Source: Paraclostridium ghonii
GTDB taxonomy: Bacteria; Bacillota; Clostridia; Peptostreptococcales; Peptostreptococcaceae
DNA: 21,406 nucleotides
Assembly (NCBI RefSeq): GCF_023653455.1
Contig: NZ_JAKEDR010000046.1
Location: 1 to 21,406, forward strand
Reading direction: 5' to 3'
The notes beneath the pieces are model-generated. The model was not told the DNA's origin. It worked only from the letters and a program-made list of their open reading frames with translations, and did no database searches. Both the position numbers and the translations under genes were made by a program. Below, piece by piece: positions 1 through 7,405 of the stretch. Each line of letters begins with the position of its first letter. Position 1 is the first letter of the stretch.

Positions 1-122
1 TCTTCAATATATATTTGGCAAGGTAAAAAACGATTATCTTTGATCATTAATTTTTTATATTCAATATCAGATTTTGCGTTTAATTCTGATATATTTTTTG
101 TTTCAATAAGTCTATCTTCCAT
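1..122 (-). CDS. Partial gene in the EssB/YukC position of a type VII secretion locus (N-terminal 40 codons only)
   Basis: Only the first 40 or so codons lie in the window. The reading frame starts at the ATG at 120-122 and stays open to the left edge, beginning MEDRLIETKNISEL. An AAAGGA ribosome binding site sits about 8 nt upstream of the ATG, and the gene follows the EsaB-like gene by 13 nt, so it is clearly translated as part of the same operon. In known type VIIb loci the membrane protein EssB/YukC usually lies next to EsaB/YukD, and that is the only reason for the guess. The visible residues carry no diagnostic motif. It could equally be another Ess component. Confidence 0.5.
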   Translation of the reverse strand, partial: MEDRLIETKNISELNAKSDIEYKKLMIKDNRFLPCQIYIE

Positions 123-135
123 ATGAATATCCTTT

Positions 136-366
136 CTAATTAATTTCTAGTATATTGCCTGTAAATATTTCACTTTCTTCAAATGAAAAAAATACACTAA
201 TTTGTTTTTTATAAGTTACTGACTTTATAAAGTTAATTTCATTTGTATTTATATTTAAATTTAAGGATTCATTTACTATTTTTAAAAACTCTATTATTCT
301 CTGTCTCTTATCTACTTTTAAATCGTAACTTTTATCATTTATTTTCAAGGTTATTGTAATGTACAT
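136..366 (-). CDS. esaB: EsaB/YukD-like ubiquitin-fold protein of type VII secretion
   Basis: A 76-residue protein of the size and pattern of the EsaB/YukD family: an N-terminal beta strand pair (YITITLKINDKSYDLKV), a helix with a conserved hydrophobic face (RIIEFLKIVNESLNL) and further strands ending in EIFTGNILEIN. This resembles a ubiquitin-like fold. EsaB is a small cytoplasmic accessory or regulatory protein of Ess/Yuk systems. I chose the second ATG (366): AAGG lies 9 nt upstream of it, whereas the first ATG (375) immediately abuts that sequence. The gene overlaps the end of the essA-like gene by 32 nt, which implies translational coupling. Identity rests as much on context (EsxA, EssA upstream) as on sequence. 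Confidence 0.65.
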   Translation of the reverse strand: MYITITLKINDKSYDLKVDKRQRIIEFLKIVNESLNLNINTNEINFIKSVTYKKQISVFFSFEESEIFTGNILEIN

Positions 367-808
367 TAATATCATCCTTATCTTTCTTGTTTTTATAATA
401 CAGATTAGTTGTTAAAACTATAGCTACAGAAAATAAAAAAAATGAAATCATACCTAGTATAGGAATAATTTTGCTTATCTTGTTTGTTTCAGTAGAATTT
501 TTCACAACTTTACTTTCTTTAAATAGCGCTTCTTTTTCATTTGTTCTAGAATTTATAGATTTAATTTGAGCATTATCAAATAAATTTTCTAATATATTAT
601 TTTTCTCTGATTCCTTTTCTCTATCTTTTTTTTCTATATACTCTTTATATTTATTTGAAAACACAGGTATTTTATATATATCCGTAATAGAAGCAGATGT
701 TTCATTTTTATTTTTCAAAACATCTGGATCTAGGTTCAGTTCTGATGCAAATATATTAACTGGTAACATAAAAAAAATAAAAAACAAGCTACAAATTTTT
801 TTCTTCAT
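335..808 (-). CDS. essA: EssA-like type VII secretion membrane protein
   Basis: A 157-residue protein with an N-terminal signal sequence (MKKKICSLFFIFFMLPVNIFA, probable cleavage after FASE or IFA), a charged and probably extracytoplasmic middle part (about 22-110, rich in K, E and N), one C-terminal transmembrane helix (about 113-136, IIPILGMISFFLFSVAIVL) and a short charged tail. This topology and length match the EssA family of Gram-positive type VII loci, whose members vary strongly in sequence. It lies between the esxA and esaB-like genes, as expected for an Ess operon. It is separated from esxA by a strong hairpin, so its transcription may depend on read-through. Assignment is by topology and context, not by a catalytic motif. 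Confidence 0.65.
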   Translation of the reverse strand: MKKKICSLFFIFFMLPVNIFASELNLDPDVLKNKNETSASITDIYKIPVFSNKYKEYIEKKDREKESEKNNILENLFDNAQIKSINSRTNEKEALFKESKVVKNSTETNKISKIIPILGMISFFLFSVAIVLTTNLYYKNKKDKDDINVHYNNLENK

Positions 809-820
809 ACTCTACCTCTC

Positions 821-865
821 AAAAAAACACTATACTATAGAGTTTAAAATCGTATAGTATAGTGT
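821..865 (-). terminator. Hairpin between esxA and essA, probable partial terminator
   Basis: A perfect 13-bp stem (827-839 with 853-865, ACACTATACTATA) encloses a 13-nt loop and is followed on the minus strand by seven T (821-827). It starts only nine bases after the esxA stop and ends 12 nt before the essA start. As a rho-independent terminator inside the operon, it would give a high esxA to essA transcript ratio, which fits the abundance of the secreted substrate. Confidence 0.75.
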
Positions 866-873
866 TGCATTTT

Positions 874-1167
874 TTAGCCACCTATTTTAGAAGCAATATC
901 TGAATCTAATTGCTCTAGAGAGTTTGCTGTTGACATTAAATTTGCTGCTATTTCATCAATTAACTCTTTAGTAGCTTGAAAACTTGGTTTTAAGCTTTCA
1001 AATCTTTGTTCAAATGCTTGTGATGAAGCCCCTTCCCATTCAGTTTGAAGTTGATTTAATAATTGCTGCATTGTGTTTACAACTTCTTGAAAAGTTTCTG
1101 ATTGTCTTGTATACTCAGATGAACGTGTTCTCATATCATCTGGAGTAATCCTTATTTGTCCTGCCAT
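874..1167 (-). CDS. esxA: WXG100 family type VII secretion substrate, EsxA-like
   Basis: A 97-residue, all-helical protein of the WXG100 family. The WEG signature is at about residues 44-46 (QTEWEGASSQAF), between two long amphipathic helices that would form the usual helical hairpin. Length, MAGQIRITPDDMR start and GG end are typical of Firmicute EsxA proteins. The C-terminal YxxxD/E export motif is not evident; the corresponding stretch reads ANSLEQLDSDIA, without the tyrosine. Such proteins are secreted as dimers by the Ess/Yuk machinery. The start is set by a perfect AGGAGG about 8 nt upstream. It is the first gene of the type VII operon in this window and is followed by a terminator-like hairpin. 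Confidence 0.93.
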   Translation of the reverse strand: MAGQIRITPDDMRTRSSEYTRQSETFQEVVNTMQQLLNQLQTEWEGASSQAFEQRFESLKPSFQATKELIDEIAANLMSTANSLEQLDSDIASKIGG

Positions 1168-1414
1168 AATAAATACCTCCTAATTTTTTATTTAATATAA
1201 ACTTCAAAATAATGTTTGACTATTTTTAATAAATAACTTTAAAATCTATATTAGACTATTTTTTAACATTATTTTCCTACATTTGTCATAATCTGTCAAT
1301 ATATTATGTAAAAAAATAATATTTATCGATTATTGTTTTATATAGTCGAATATCGTTTTTTAACTTATAACTATGAAAAAGTTAATACTCAAATAAATAT
1401 ACTTAGATTCTACT
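1168..1414 (-). promoter_or_regulatory. esxA leader/promoter region with a duplicated AAAAATAGTC motif
   Basis: About 250 bases without a gene upstream of esxA. On the minus strand it holds a TTGACA (1294-1299) without a convincing -10 at 17 nt, and two copies of AAAAATAGTC 36 bp apart (ending at about 1218 and 1254). No promoter can be placed with confidence, but the region must carry the type VII operon promoter because a bidirectional terminator lies just beyond it. Confidence 0.35.
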
Positions 1415-1455
1415 CAAAAAAGCTGTTACATTATTTTTTAATGCAACAGCTTTTT
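1415..1455 (-). terminator. Bidirectional terminator downstream of the lipoprotein gene
   Basis: An inverted repeat AGCTGTTACATTA / TAATGCAACAGCT (one mismatch in 13) is flanked by A runs on the left and T runs on the right, so it can end transcription on either strand. It closes the lipoprotein gene (stop at 1476) and insulates the type VII operon. Confidence 0.8.
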
Positions 1456-1475
1456 AAGCTTCATATTATTTATTT

Positions 1476-1889
1476 TTATTTTTTAATATTCTCTATAAAT
1501 CCACCTACTGAATCCTTAACTTTTTGGTATGAATCAGACACCCCTTTAACCACACCATTATCTTCATTTAATTCAATACCATCTGAAGTTTTTTCAAATA
1601 TATTAATATTATTTTTAATATTTTGGGGTAATTCCTTTATTTTTTCTATCTCTTGTTTTCTAAAGTCTTCATCTCCTACAAATCCTTTTGTAAAACCAAT
1701 AATATCAGAAGCAATAGTTTTGAATGCCGATGCTATATCCTCTGTTATAGCTGAAATTGAGTAATCTTTTTGAGAATCTGTTTTATCAATCATACTCTGG
1801 TTATCTATTGATTGGCATCCTGTAGCACTAAAAACGACAAATGATAATGTCAATACTATAGCTAGCTTTTTATATATTTTAATATTCAT
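1476..1889 (-). CDS. Small putative lipoprotein of unknown function
   Basis: A 137-residue protein with a lipoprotein signal peptide: positive start (MNIKIYKK), hydrophobic core (LAIVLTLSFVVF) and lipobox SATG-C, with the lipidated cysteine at residue 25. The mature part is soluble and helical, with no transmembrane segment and no recognised domain; it contains DSYQKVKDSVGGFIENIKK at the C terminus. I chose the second ATG (1889), which has AAAGGAG 9 nt upstream; the ATG at 1898 overlaps that site. It is monocistronic, between its own terminator and a promoter region carrying four 11-bp direct repeats. It is adjacent to the type VII operon but has no shown link with it. A surface-anchored protein exported by the Sec pathway is the safest reading. 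Confidence 0.75.
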   Translation of the reverse strand: MNIKIYKKLAIVLTLSFVVFSATGCQSIDNQSMIDKTDSQKDYSISAITEDIASAFKTIASDIIGFTKGFVGDEDFRKQEIEKIKELPQNIKNNINIFEKTSDGIELNEDNGVVKGVSDSYQKVKDSVGGFIENIKK

Positions 1890-1935
1890 AAAAATCATCT
1901 CCTTTAATTAAGCTATAGCTATATTTTAAAGTTTA

Positions 1936-1979
1936 AACCTTAAATTGAAGTTAATTTAACCTTAAATTTTTCTTAATTT
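1936..1979 (-). promoter_or_regulatory. Four tandem 11-bp direct repeats upstream of the lipoprotein gene
   Basis: On the plus strand the four units are AACCTTAAATT, GAAGTTAATTT, AACCTTAAATT and TTTCTTAATTT, with TTAA in register every 11 bp. Units 1 and 3 are identical. Eleven-bp spacing is typical of binding sites for OmpR/PhoB-type response regulators. The array ends about 47 bp before the lipoprotein start codon, a position suited to activation from just upstream of -35. The regulator is not identified. Confidence 0.45.
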
Positions 1980-2061
1980 TATATATTTTCATAATTTTCC
2001 AATTAAAATCTATATAGTTATTTAATTAATTTTTCCATATGATTATTCTTGTTGATAATAT

Positions 2062-2106
2062 AAAAAGCACTGACTTGATAGCCTAAGCTTTCAAAATCAG
2101 TGCTTT
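2062..2106 (-). terminator. Terminator of repeat copy 1 and of the ygc-like operon
   Basis: A long hairpin with the AAGCACTGA/TCAGTGCTT stem, extended by further pairing inside (AGC/GCT). On the minus strand it is followed by a T run. It is the first good terminator after the MFS gene, so it probably ends the seven-gene operon. A T run also follows on the plus strand, so it may work both ways. Confidence 0.8.
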
Positions 2107-2500
2107 CTAAGGAGTAATATTAATTACATCCTTTTCCTCTTTGACTATTATTAAATATAGTTGACAACTTAGCTATAACTCTAACCTTTGGGTATTAGAC
2201 TAAAAACTAGTTGCACTCTAGTAGATTGAGGTTATCTAGTAGATTCATTATATTTAATATGATATTTCTTCAAATATCCAGTCAACCATCACTTCCAAAG
2301 ATACTATCAAAAGGTTAGAAATCATCTAGCTTTTGAATAGTAGTGTTGGTTTGGGAGTTAACCTTCATTAACTCCTTGATTATATATTAACCATTCTTAT
2401 AAATTATATGTATTTTTTTTAAATTTTTTTAATATATGAGTTATATAGTAATCTGACGTAATGTTAAAGCCGTGCTCTTTAGGTTTTAGTGACGCAATAT
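2062..2500 (-). repeat. Non-coding repeat element, copy 1 (putative structured RNA), 5' truncated
   Basis: This stretch is nearly identical to copy 2 over about 400 bases (few substitutions) and related to copy 3. No reading frame spans it. Read on the minus strand it starts next to the MFS stop codon (2505) and ends in a terminator hairpin. Visible stems include GGAGTTAA/TTAACTCC (2354-2375) and CTATCAAAAG/CTTTTGAATAG (2304-2340), and the 10-mer CTAGTAGATT occurs twice 18 nt apart (2218, 2236). Unlike copies 2 and 3, it lacks one arm of the outer 19-bp stem: the surviving arm is at 2436-2454, and its partner is replaced by unrelated sequence abutting the MFS gene. Confidence 0.85.
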
Positions 2501-2504
2501 TAAC

Positions 2505-3791
2505 CTATTCTACAACTACTTCATTATTTTCTAGATTATTTTTCTTAATTTCATTAATCAACAATATAGAAGCTACTATTGCTATAATAGTTGCGCATGC
2601 GCCAAGTATCCAAATATTTTTATATGCTTGAATTACTGGAAGAGTATCTTGCCAGTTTCCTATTATTATATATATAAATGCATCAGGTAAAAATCCTATA
2701 ACCGATGCCACGCCTATAGTTGTTCCTGTTATATTAATTGGGGTATTAACTTCTCCTATAGTTGCAAAATACATTCCCCTTGACACATATACACATATAG
2801 ATGATACTAAAACAACTCCTATCATAGGAATCAATAAAGACTGCTTAGTAGGTGCAATAAATAATATCACTAACGATATAAAATTTATAACAGCTGCTAT
2901 TAATAAAATTTTTGTTGGAGATTTTAAACTTGTTTTAGCTGTTACAAGTCCTGCAAGAGGCGGACTTACAGTACGCATAAATTGATTACGAATCATACCT
3001 ATAAAAGTTGCTGTAACCATAGTCATACCAAATACATCAATTAAATAACTTGACGTATAGCTAAGACAAGCATATACGACATAAACTCCAAATATTATAG
3101 CACTACATAACCATGTAGTTTTTAATTTTAAAACATATATAATATCTGACATTGTTAATGATTTAGATTTTTCTGTATTAATTTTTTCTTTTTTAAATTC
3201 TTCTCCATCTGGAACAAATAACCAACATAAAATAGCTAAAGCTATCATTATTACTCCATATGTCATTAAAACTGCTTTTAAACTAAATATGTTATTTTCT
3301 GCTCCAAATTTCTTAAATATCCATAAAGTTAAAAATGCTGCTATCAAACAGCCTACACCCCTAGCTCCTTCGGATAAGCCTAGTAGTGCTCCTTGTTCTT
3401 CTCTACTACCTAACATAGATACGGACTTTATAGTTGCAGACCACATAAACAGTACTGTTGTAAAGGCCCATAATACTTGTATAGCTATCAAAACATAAAA
3501 AGGTGGATACGTTGCCATTACAAAACCTAGAATTCCGGTAATTGCCATTGAAAACGAAATAAGCTTTTTATGATTAAACTTATCAGCAATTATACCACTT
3601 GGTGCATAAAGAATCATAGCGCAAAATCCATATACACTCATCAATATTCCAGCTTGTGTACTTGTAAGCCCCATTAAAGATTGCATGGCTGGTTGATAGT
3701 TGTATTTAAGGTACGCAAGTTCAAAACTTATTCCTCCGGCAATTCCTATAAGTATTGCTATAAACCATCTATTGCTCTTAAGCTTATTCAT
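2505..3791 (-). CDS. yqcE: MFS transporter of the YihN/YqcE type
   Basis: A 428-residue protein with about 12 membrane segments. The inter-domain part carries IKSVSMLGSREEQGALLGLSEGARGVG, which resembles the LKSVSRLGNSEQQGRLFG stretch of E. coli YihN, and the C-terminal half has GMYFATIGEVNTPINITGTTIG, the counterpart of the YihN/YqcE FAPIGE motif. This subfamily of the major facilitator superfamily is linked to uptake of small polar or acidic organic compounds; the exact substrate is not known from sequence. It is the last gene of the operon, 25 nt after the BCCT gene, and is preceded by GGAGG. In E. coli the relative YqcE sits beside ygcE in the ygc cluster. Its stop codon abuts repeat copy 1. 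Confidence 0.85.
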   Translation of the reverse strand: MNKLKSNRWFIAILIGIAGGISFELAYLKYNYQPAMQSLMGLTSTQAGILMSVYGFCAMILYAPSGIIADKFNHKKLISFSMAITGILGFVMATYPPFYVLIAIQVLWAFTTVLFMWSATIKSVSMLGSREEQGALLGLSEGARGVGCLIAAFLTLWIFKKFGAENNIFSLKAVLMTYGVIMIALAILCWLFVPDGEEFKKEKINTEKSKSLTMSDIIYVLKLKTTWLCSAIIFGVYVVYACLSYTSSYLIDVFGMTMVTATFIGMIRNQFMRTVSPPLAGLVTAKTSLKSPTKILLIAAVINFISLVILFIAPTKQSLLIPMIGVVLVSSICVYVSRGMYFATIGEVNTPINITGTTIGVASVIGFLPDAFIYIIIGNWQDTLPVIQAYKNIWILGACATIIAIVASILLINEIKKNNLENNEVVVE

Positions 3792-3816
3792 GAATTTATA
3801 CCTCCAATAAAATATT

Positions 3817-5367
3817 TTACGAACTTTTTATTTTTTCTTCTTCTACTTTGGTTTCATTTTTCTTTTCTCTTTTAAAATTTATCAGTAAAATTATTGTAGA
3901 TAATCCTGTTACTACTTGTATTACTAATCCAGGTAATCCTCCTATGCTTGATAATATTTTTATCCCTTCTATTCCATTGGTGGATAACATTATAAAACCT
4001 AACAACCCTACTAGTACTCCCCAAAAAATTTTAATGCCTATACTTGCTTCATCCTCTACTTTTTTTATCCCTGAGTAGCATAGATTAGACATTGAAGCTG
4101 TTGTTGAATCGCATGCAGTTATTAAAGATATAAATAAAACTGCTACAAATAAAGGAATTATAACTCTGGATAGAGGAACTATTTCTAAAAACTTAAATAC
4201 AGCAGATTCTGCTCCACTTTGAATAAGCATATTTCCTAATGTGTTGTCATTAAGTTGAATATTTATTACGCTTCCACTAAATATAGTAATCCATACTATA
4301 GCACAAAGTGCAGGTGCTATAAAGTTTACAAATATAGCTTCTCTTATTGTGTATCCGTAAGATATTCTTCCCAAAAACAAAGCTGTTATAGGTGCCCACG
4401 CCATCCAGTTACACCAATAAAATACTGTCCACGATTTTCCCCAACTATCTTCTGGATGAGCTGCTGCTAGCGTACTATTTTGCACAAAATTTGATACATA
4501 AGAAGTAAAACCTTTTCCTCCTAGTTTTACTGTGGCCCCTAAATCCGTAAATATCAATACAATTAAAATTAATAATCCAAACATTATTATATTTAAATTA
4601 GATAGTTTTCTAATCCCATTAGTTAGCCCAGTAGTACACGAAACTATAAACATTGAAACTATTATAGCCATAACTATAAATATCATAATTGTATTTATAG
4701 TTATACCTGTTATATAGTTAATTCCTCCACATATAGTTAGTATTCCCGTAGCTAACGAAGATGCCATACCTGGTATTAAAGTATATAAGGCTAGCCCATC
4801 AATAAAAGGAGACAACTTATTTGCTAACTTATCACCTATTAATGGAGATGCAATTGAGCTTAAACTATTAGATTTTTTCTTATTATAATACATATATGCA
4901 AATAATACAGATGGTACAGTATATATAGCATAAGGTGTAAAACACCAGTGAAGAAACATAGTTGACATAGCAAATATAGCTGATTCCTTTGAATTTGGTG
5001 CAATCCCTAAAAATTTAGGAGGTTGCGTCATATGATAAAGAGGTTCTGCTATTGCCCAAAATAGTACACCTGCTGCTACACTCGTACATAAAGCTACTCC
5101 AAACCAAGTATATTTTTTCAATATAGGTTTAGCATTTTCCCCCCCAATTTTAGTTTTTGATATTGGGTGTATATATATAATAATGCATAATAGAAGCATT
5201 ACTATTCCCACTATACTATAGGATTTTCCAAATATATCCAGTATTTTATTATTCAAATAATTTACAGTTTCTAAAAATATATTTGGAATAAATATATTTA
5301 GCAAAACAGATATCATTATTAAAATTGATGGTGGTAAAACTACCCATAAACGTATTTTCCTATTCAT
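3817..5367 (-). CDS. BCCT family transporter
   Basis: A 516-residue protein with about 12 membrane helices of the betaine/carnitine/choline transporter family. Signatures: KIGG near 73-76, WAIAEPLYHMTQPP (104-117), GMASSLATGI (200-209) and FYWCNWMAWAP (316-326), followed by GRISYGYTIREA. In the last motif one of the two usual adjacent tryptophans is an asparagine (CNW), in the segment that lines the quaternary-ammonium site in characterised members, so the substrate may not be a classic betaine. No long osmosensing tail is seen, which argues for a nutrient role rather than osmoprotection. It lies between etfA and the MFS gene, with a GGGGGAG ribosome binding site. It is not part of the E. coli ygc cluster and seems to be an addition. 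Confidence 0.88.
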   Translation of the reverse strand: MNRKIRLWVVLPPSILIMISVLLNIFIPNIFLETVNYLNNKILDIFGKSYSIVGIVMLLLCIIIYIHPISKTKIGGENAKPILKKYTWFGVALCTSVAAGVLFWAIAEPLYHMTQPPKFLGIAPNSKESAIFAMSTMFLHWCFTPYAIYTVPSVLFAYMYYNKKKSNSLSSIASPLIGDKLANKLSPFIDGLALYTLIPGMASSLATGILTICGGINYITGITINTIMIFIVMAIIVSMFIVSCTTGLTNGIRKLSNLNIIMFGLLILIVLIFTDLGATVKLGGKGFTSYVSNFVQNSTLAAAHPEDSWGKSWTVFYWCNWMAWAPITALFLGRISYGYTIREAIFVNFIAPALCAIVWITIFSGSVINIQLNDNTLGNMLIQSGAESAVFKFLEIVPLSRVIIPLFVAVLFISLITACDSTTASMSNLCYSGIKKVEDEASIGIKIFWGVLVGLLGFIMLSTNGIEGIKILSSIGGLPGLVIQVVTGLSTIILLINFKREKKNETKVEEEKIKSS

Positions 5368-5601
5368 ATTGGCTCCCCCTATATAATGAATTTCTTCCTA
5401 TGCTACTTTGCCTTTAAATGTAAATTTGCAATCCACATTTCTAAAACTTTTTCCAAAGATATTATCTTTTTAAAGATTACATCATAATATTCAAACATTT
5501 AGAATTTTCCATATTTTCTATTTTCAGAGATATTATCTTTTAAAATTATATAGAATTTTTATTAGAGTAATATGAATATCTGACATTTAAATTATCTTTT
5601 A
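5368..5601 (-). promoter_or_regulatory. Gap between etfA and the BCCT gene with two palindromic motifs
   Basis: This is the largest gap within the operon (234 bases). It contains AAAGATATTATCTTT (5455-5469), a perfect palindrome around a single central base, and a second near copy, GAGATATTATCTTT (5527-5540), 71 bp away. Two such sites suggest an operator for a secondary promoter in front of the transporters. No clear -35/-10 pair was found and no terminator is present. Confidence 0.4.
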
Positions 5602-6546
5602 TTATTTATGTTCATCTTCCATTTTCTTTGTTAGCTTTTCAACAAATTCTATTGCATCTCCATGAACAACAATATCTGATAAAGAACATATTGCAGACTT
5701 AGGATCTGTATTAACGCTGATTATTGTTTCAACATCTTTAAGCCCTTCTATATGTTGTATCGCTCCATATATACCTAATGCAATATAAACTTTTGGAGAT
5801 ACTATTTTCCCTGATTGTCCAACTTGTATATTTCTTTGAGCATATTTATTGTCCACAGCTCTCCTGCTCGCGCTAACTTTAGCACCACATAAGCTTGCTA
5901 GTTTATATATTTTTTCAAAATCTGAATTAACACCCCCACCAAAAGATATCAAAAAATCACTTTCTCTTATATCTTCTGATTGAGATTTTTTTATAGATGA
6001 TATTAACCTTAGTTTTTGTTTCCCTTGTTTCAAAGAATTATAATTTATTATTTTAGTTTTTTTATCATTCATTCCATCGTATTTAAAAATTCCCGATCTA
6101 ACGCTACTAATAATAACTTTATCTTTTTCACAAATTATCCCAGCTATTATTTTCCCATCAAATGCTGGTCTTATCATTACTAATTCATCATCTTCAATTT
6201 CTAATTCTGTTACATCTGCTACTATGCCTGTTTTTAAAGCCATTGCTACTCTTGGTGCTATCATTCTTCCAATATCATTTGCATTTATAAGAATTGCATC
6301 AAACTTGTATTCGTCGGTTATATTTTTTATATATTTTGATATATTCATTACGTCGTATTTTAAAATTTCATCTTTTATATTTATCAAGTAATCTAACTTA
6401 TTTTTACATTTTTCTTCATTTATATCTAAACCTATACCATAAATTTCATATTCTTCTTTTTTACTACCTATTATATTGGCAGCTCCTATTAAATCTAAAC
6501 AATCATGTATAGAATCATTTTCTAAATAAATCATTATTTTATACAT
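5602..6546 (-). CDS. ygcQ: Electron transfer flavoprotein alpha subunit, YgcQ-like
   Basis: A 314-residue EtfA/FixB-family protein. The C-terminal FAD domain is well preserved: FGGGVNSDFEKIYKLA (202-217), SASRRAVD (225-232), QVGQSGKIVSP (241-251), GIYGAIQH (258-265) and NTDP (279-282). These are the segments that hold FAD in EtfA proteins. The N-terminal domain (1-180) pairs with EtfB and is divergent. The start overlaps the end of etfB by 8 nt, so the two subunits are translationally coupled. In the operon it would accept electrons from the FAD-linked oxidase and/or pass them on. No ETF:quinone oxidoreductase or ferredoxin-like gene accompanies it here, unlike in E. coli where ygcN and ygcO are nearby. 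Confidence 0.88.
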   Translation of the reverse strand: MYKIMIYLENDSIHDCLDLIGAANIIGSKKEEYEIYGIGLDINEEKCKNKLDYLINIKDEILKYDVMNISKYIKNITDEYKFDAILINANDIGRMIAPRVAMALKTGIVADVTELEIEDDELVMIRPAFDGKIIAGIICEKDKVIISSVRSGIFKYDGMNDKKTKIINYNSLKQGKQKLRLISSIKKSQSEDIRESDFLISFGGGVNSDFEKIYKLASLCGAKVSASRRAVDNKYAQRNIQVGQSGKIVSPKVYIALGIYGAIQHIEGLKDVETIISVNTDPKSAICSLSDIVVHGDAIEFVEKLTKKMEDEHK

Positions 6547-7345
6547 TCTTAATTACTCCCTTACTTTTCAATAAATCGTAAATTTTTTGTATTCCTTCTT
6601 CATCGTTTTTTACAATGTCTTTTTCTGATTTGGAGTAAGTTTTTGTAAAGGTCTTTTTTATCTTTGTCGGTGATCCATTTAATCCTACAATTCTTTTATC
6701 TACCTTAAGATTTTCATTATCTACAACTTGAATTTTATTGCTTACATCTAAATTTAAATCATCAAATCTCACATACCTTAATTTAATCTTACTTTCTCTT
6801 GAAATTCCTAAAATTACACTTTTTTCTTCACTATAATCATATTCACATTCTATTATGTCTTCATCTACTGTAGCTTTAAATTTAATATACTTTTCATTTA
6901 CATCAAAATTTAATATATTTGAAAAACTCCATATATCTAGATATTGTGCTATTTGATTAAGTACATGACCTGTATCTCCATCTAATGAATTTGTTCCTCC
7001 TAGTATTAAATCATACTTTTCATTTTTTATATAACTAGAAAGTATTATACTTGTTGCATAAGTATCACTTCCCTGAAACTCCTTATCACTTATAAGTGTA
7101 GCTTTATCTATATGTCGTCTTAATAAATCCACTAATATTGGTGTAACACTCTTTGGTGCCATAGTAATAATTTCTACAGTTGTATCTTTATTTTTTTCTT
7201 TTAACTTCAATGCATACTCTATTGCACATGCATCATCTGGATTTACAACCATTTTTACGTTTTCTCTAATTAATATATTTTTTTCATAATCATATTTAAA
7301 ATTATCTACATTTGGTACTACTTTTACTAAAACTGCGATTTTCAT
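6539..7345 (-). CDS. ygcR: Electron transfer flavoprotein beta subunit, YgcR-like
   Basis: A 268-residue EtfB/FixA-family protein: MKIAVLVKVVPNVDNF start, VVNPDDACAIEYAL (the family NPxDxxAxExAL motif), and GGTNSLDGDTGHVLNQIAQYL, the nucleotide-binding DGDT loop. The later segment, which in typical or bifurcating EtfB proteins reads EPRYPSL, is replaced by ISRESKIKLRYVRFDDLNL, so this is a divergent branch like YgcR. I chose the ATG at 7345, with a GGGGGA site 4-5 nt upstream; a TTG four codons earlier would lie inside that site. It forms a heterodimer with the next gene product. An intercistronic hairpin (7367-7387) separates it from the kinase gene. Confidence 0.87.
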   Translation of the reverse strand: MKIAVLVKVVPNVDNFKYDYEKNILIRENVKMVVNPDDACAIEYALKLKEKNKDTTVEIITMAPKSVTPILVDLLRRHIDKATLISDKEFQGSDTYATSIILSSYIKNEKYDLILGGTNSLDGDTGHVLNQIAQYLDIWSFSNILNFDVNEKYIKFKATVDEDIIECEYDYSEEKSVILGISRESKIKLRYVRFDDLNLDVSNKIQVVDNENLKVDKRIVGLNGSPTKIKKTFTKTYSKSEKDIVKNDEEGIQKIYDLLKSKGVIKNV

Positions 7346-7366
7346 ATCTTCCCCCAATGTAAAGAT

Positions 7367-7387
7367 AAAAGGAGGGAACCTCCTTTT
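7367..7387 (-). other. Intercistronic hairpin between kinase and etfB genes
   Basis: A perfect 9-bp stem (AAAAGGAGG with CCTCCTTTT) and a 3-nt loop lie in the 60-nt gap between the FGGY kinase stop and the etfB start. On the minus strand it is followed by ATCTTTAC, not a clean T run, so processing, mRNA protection or partial termination is more likely than full termination. The stem contains a Shine-Dalgarno-like GGAGG, but the etfB site is a separate GGGGGA downstream. Confidence 0.55.
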
Positions 7388-7405
7388 ATTTATTTTGATA
7401 TTATA

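Noticed and set aside
1333..1764. Plus-strand open frame of 143 codons
   Set aside because: It lies antisense to the lipoprotein gene and a terminator, has no ribosome binding site and a low-complexity hydrophobic composition; it is a shadow frame.
2218..2245. Start of a CRISPR-like array (two CTAGTAGATT units)
   Set aside because: Only two 10-nt units with an 8-nt gap, found in all copies of the element; no spacers of CRISPR length and no cas genes.
7367..7387. Operon-ending terminator between kinase and etfB
   Set aside because: The stem is strong but no T run follows on the minus strand, and EtfBA clearly belong to the same operon; it is listed as an intercistronic hairpin instead.
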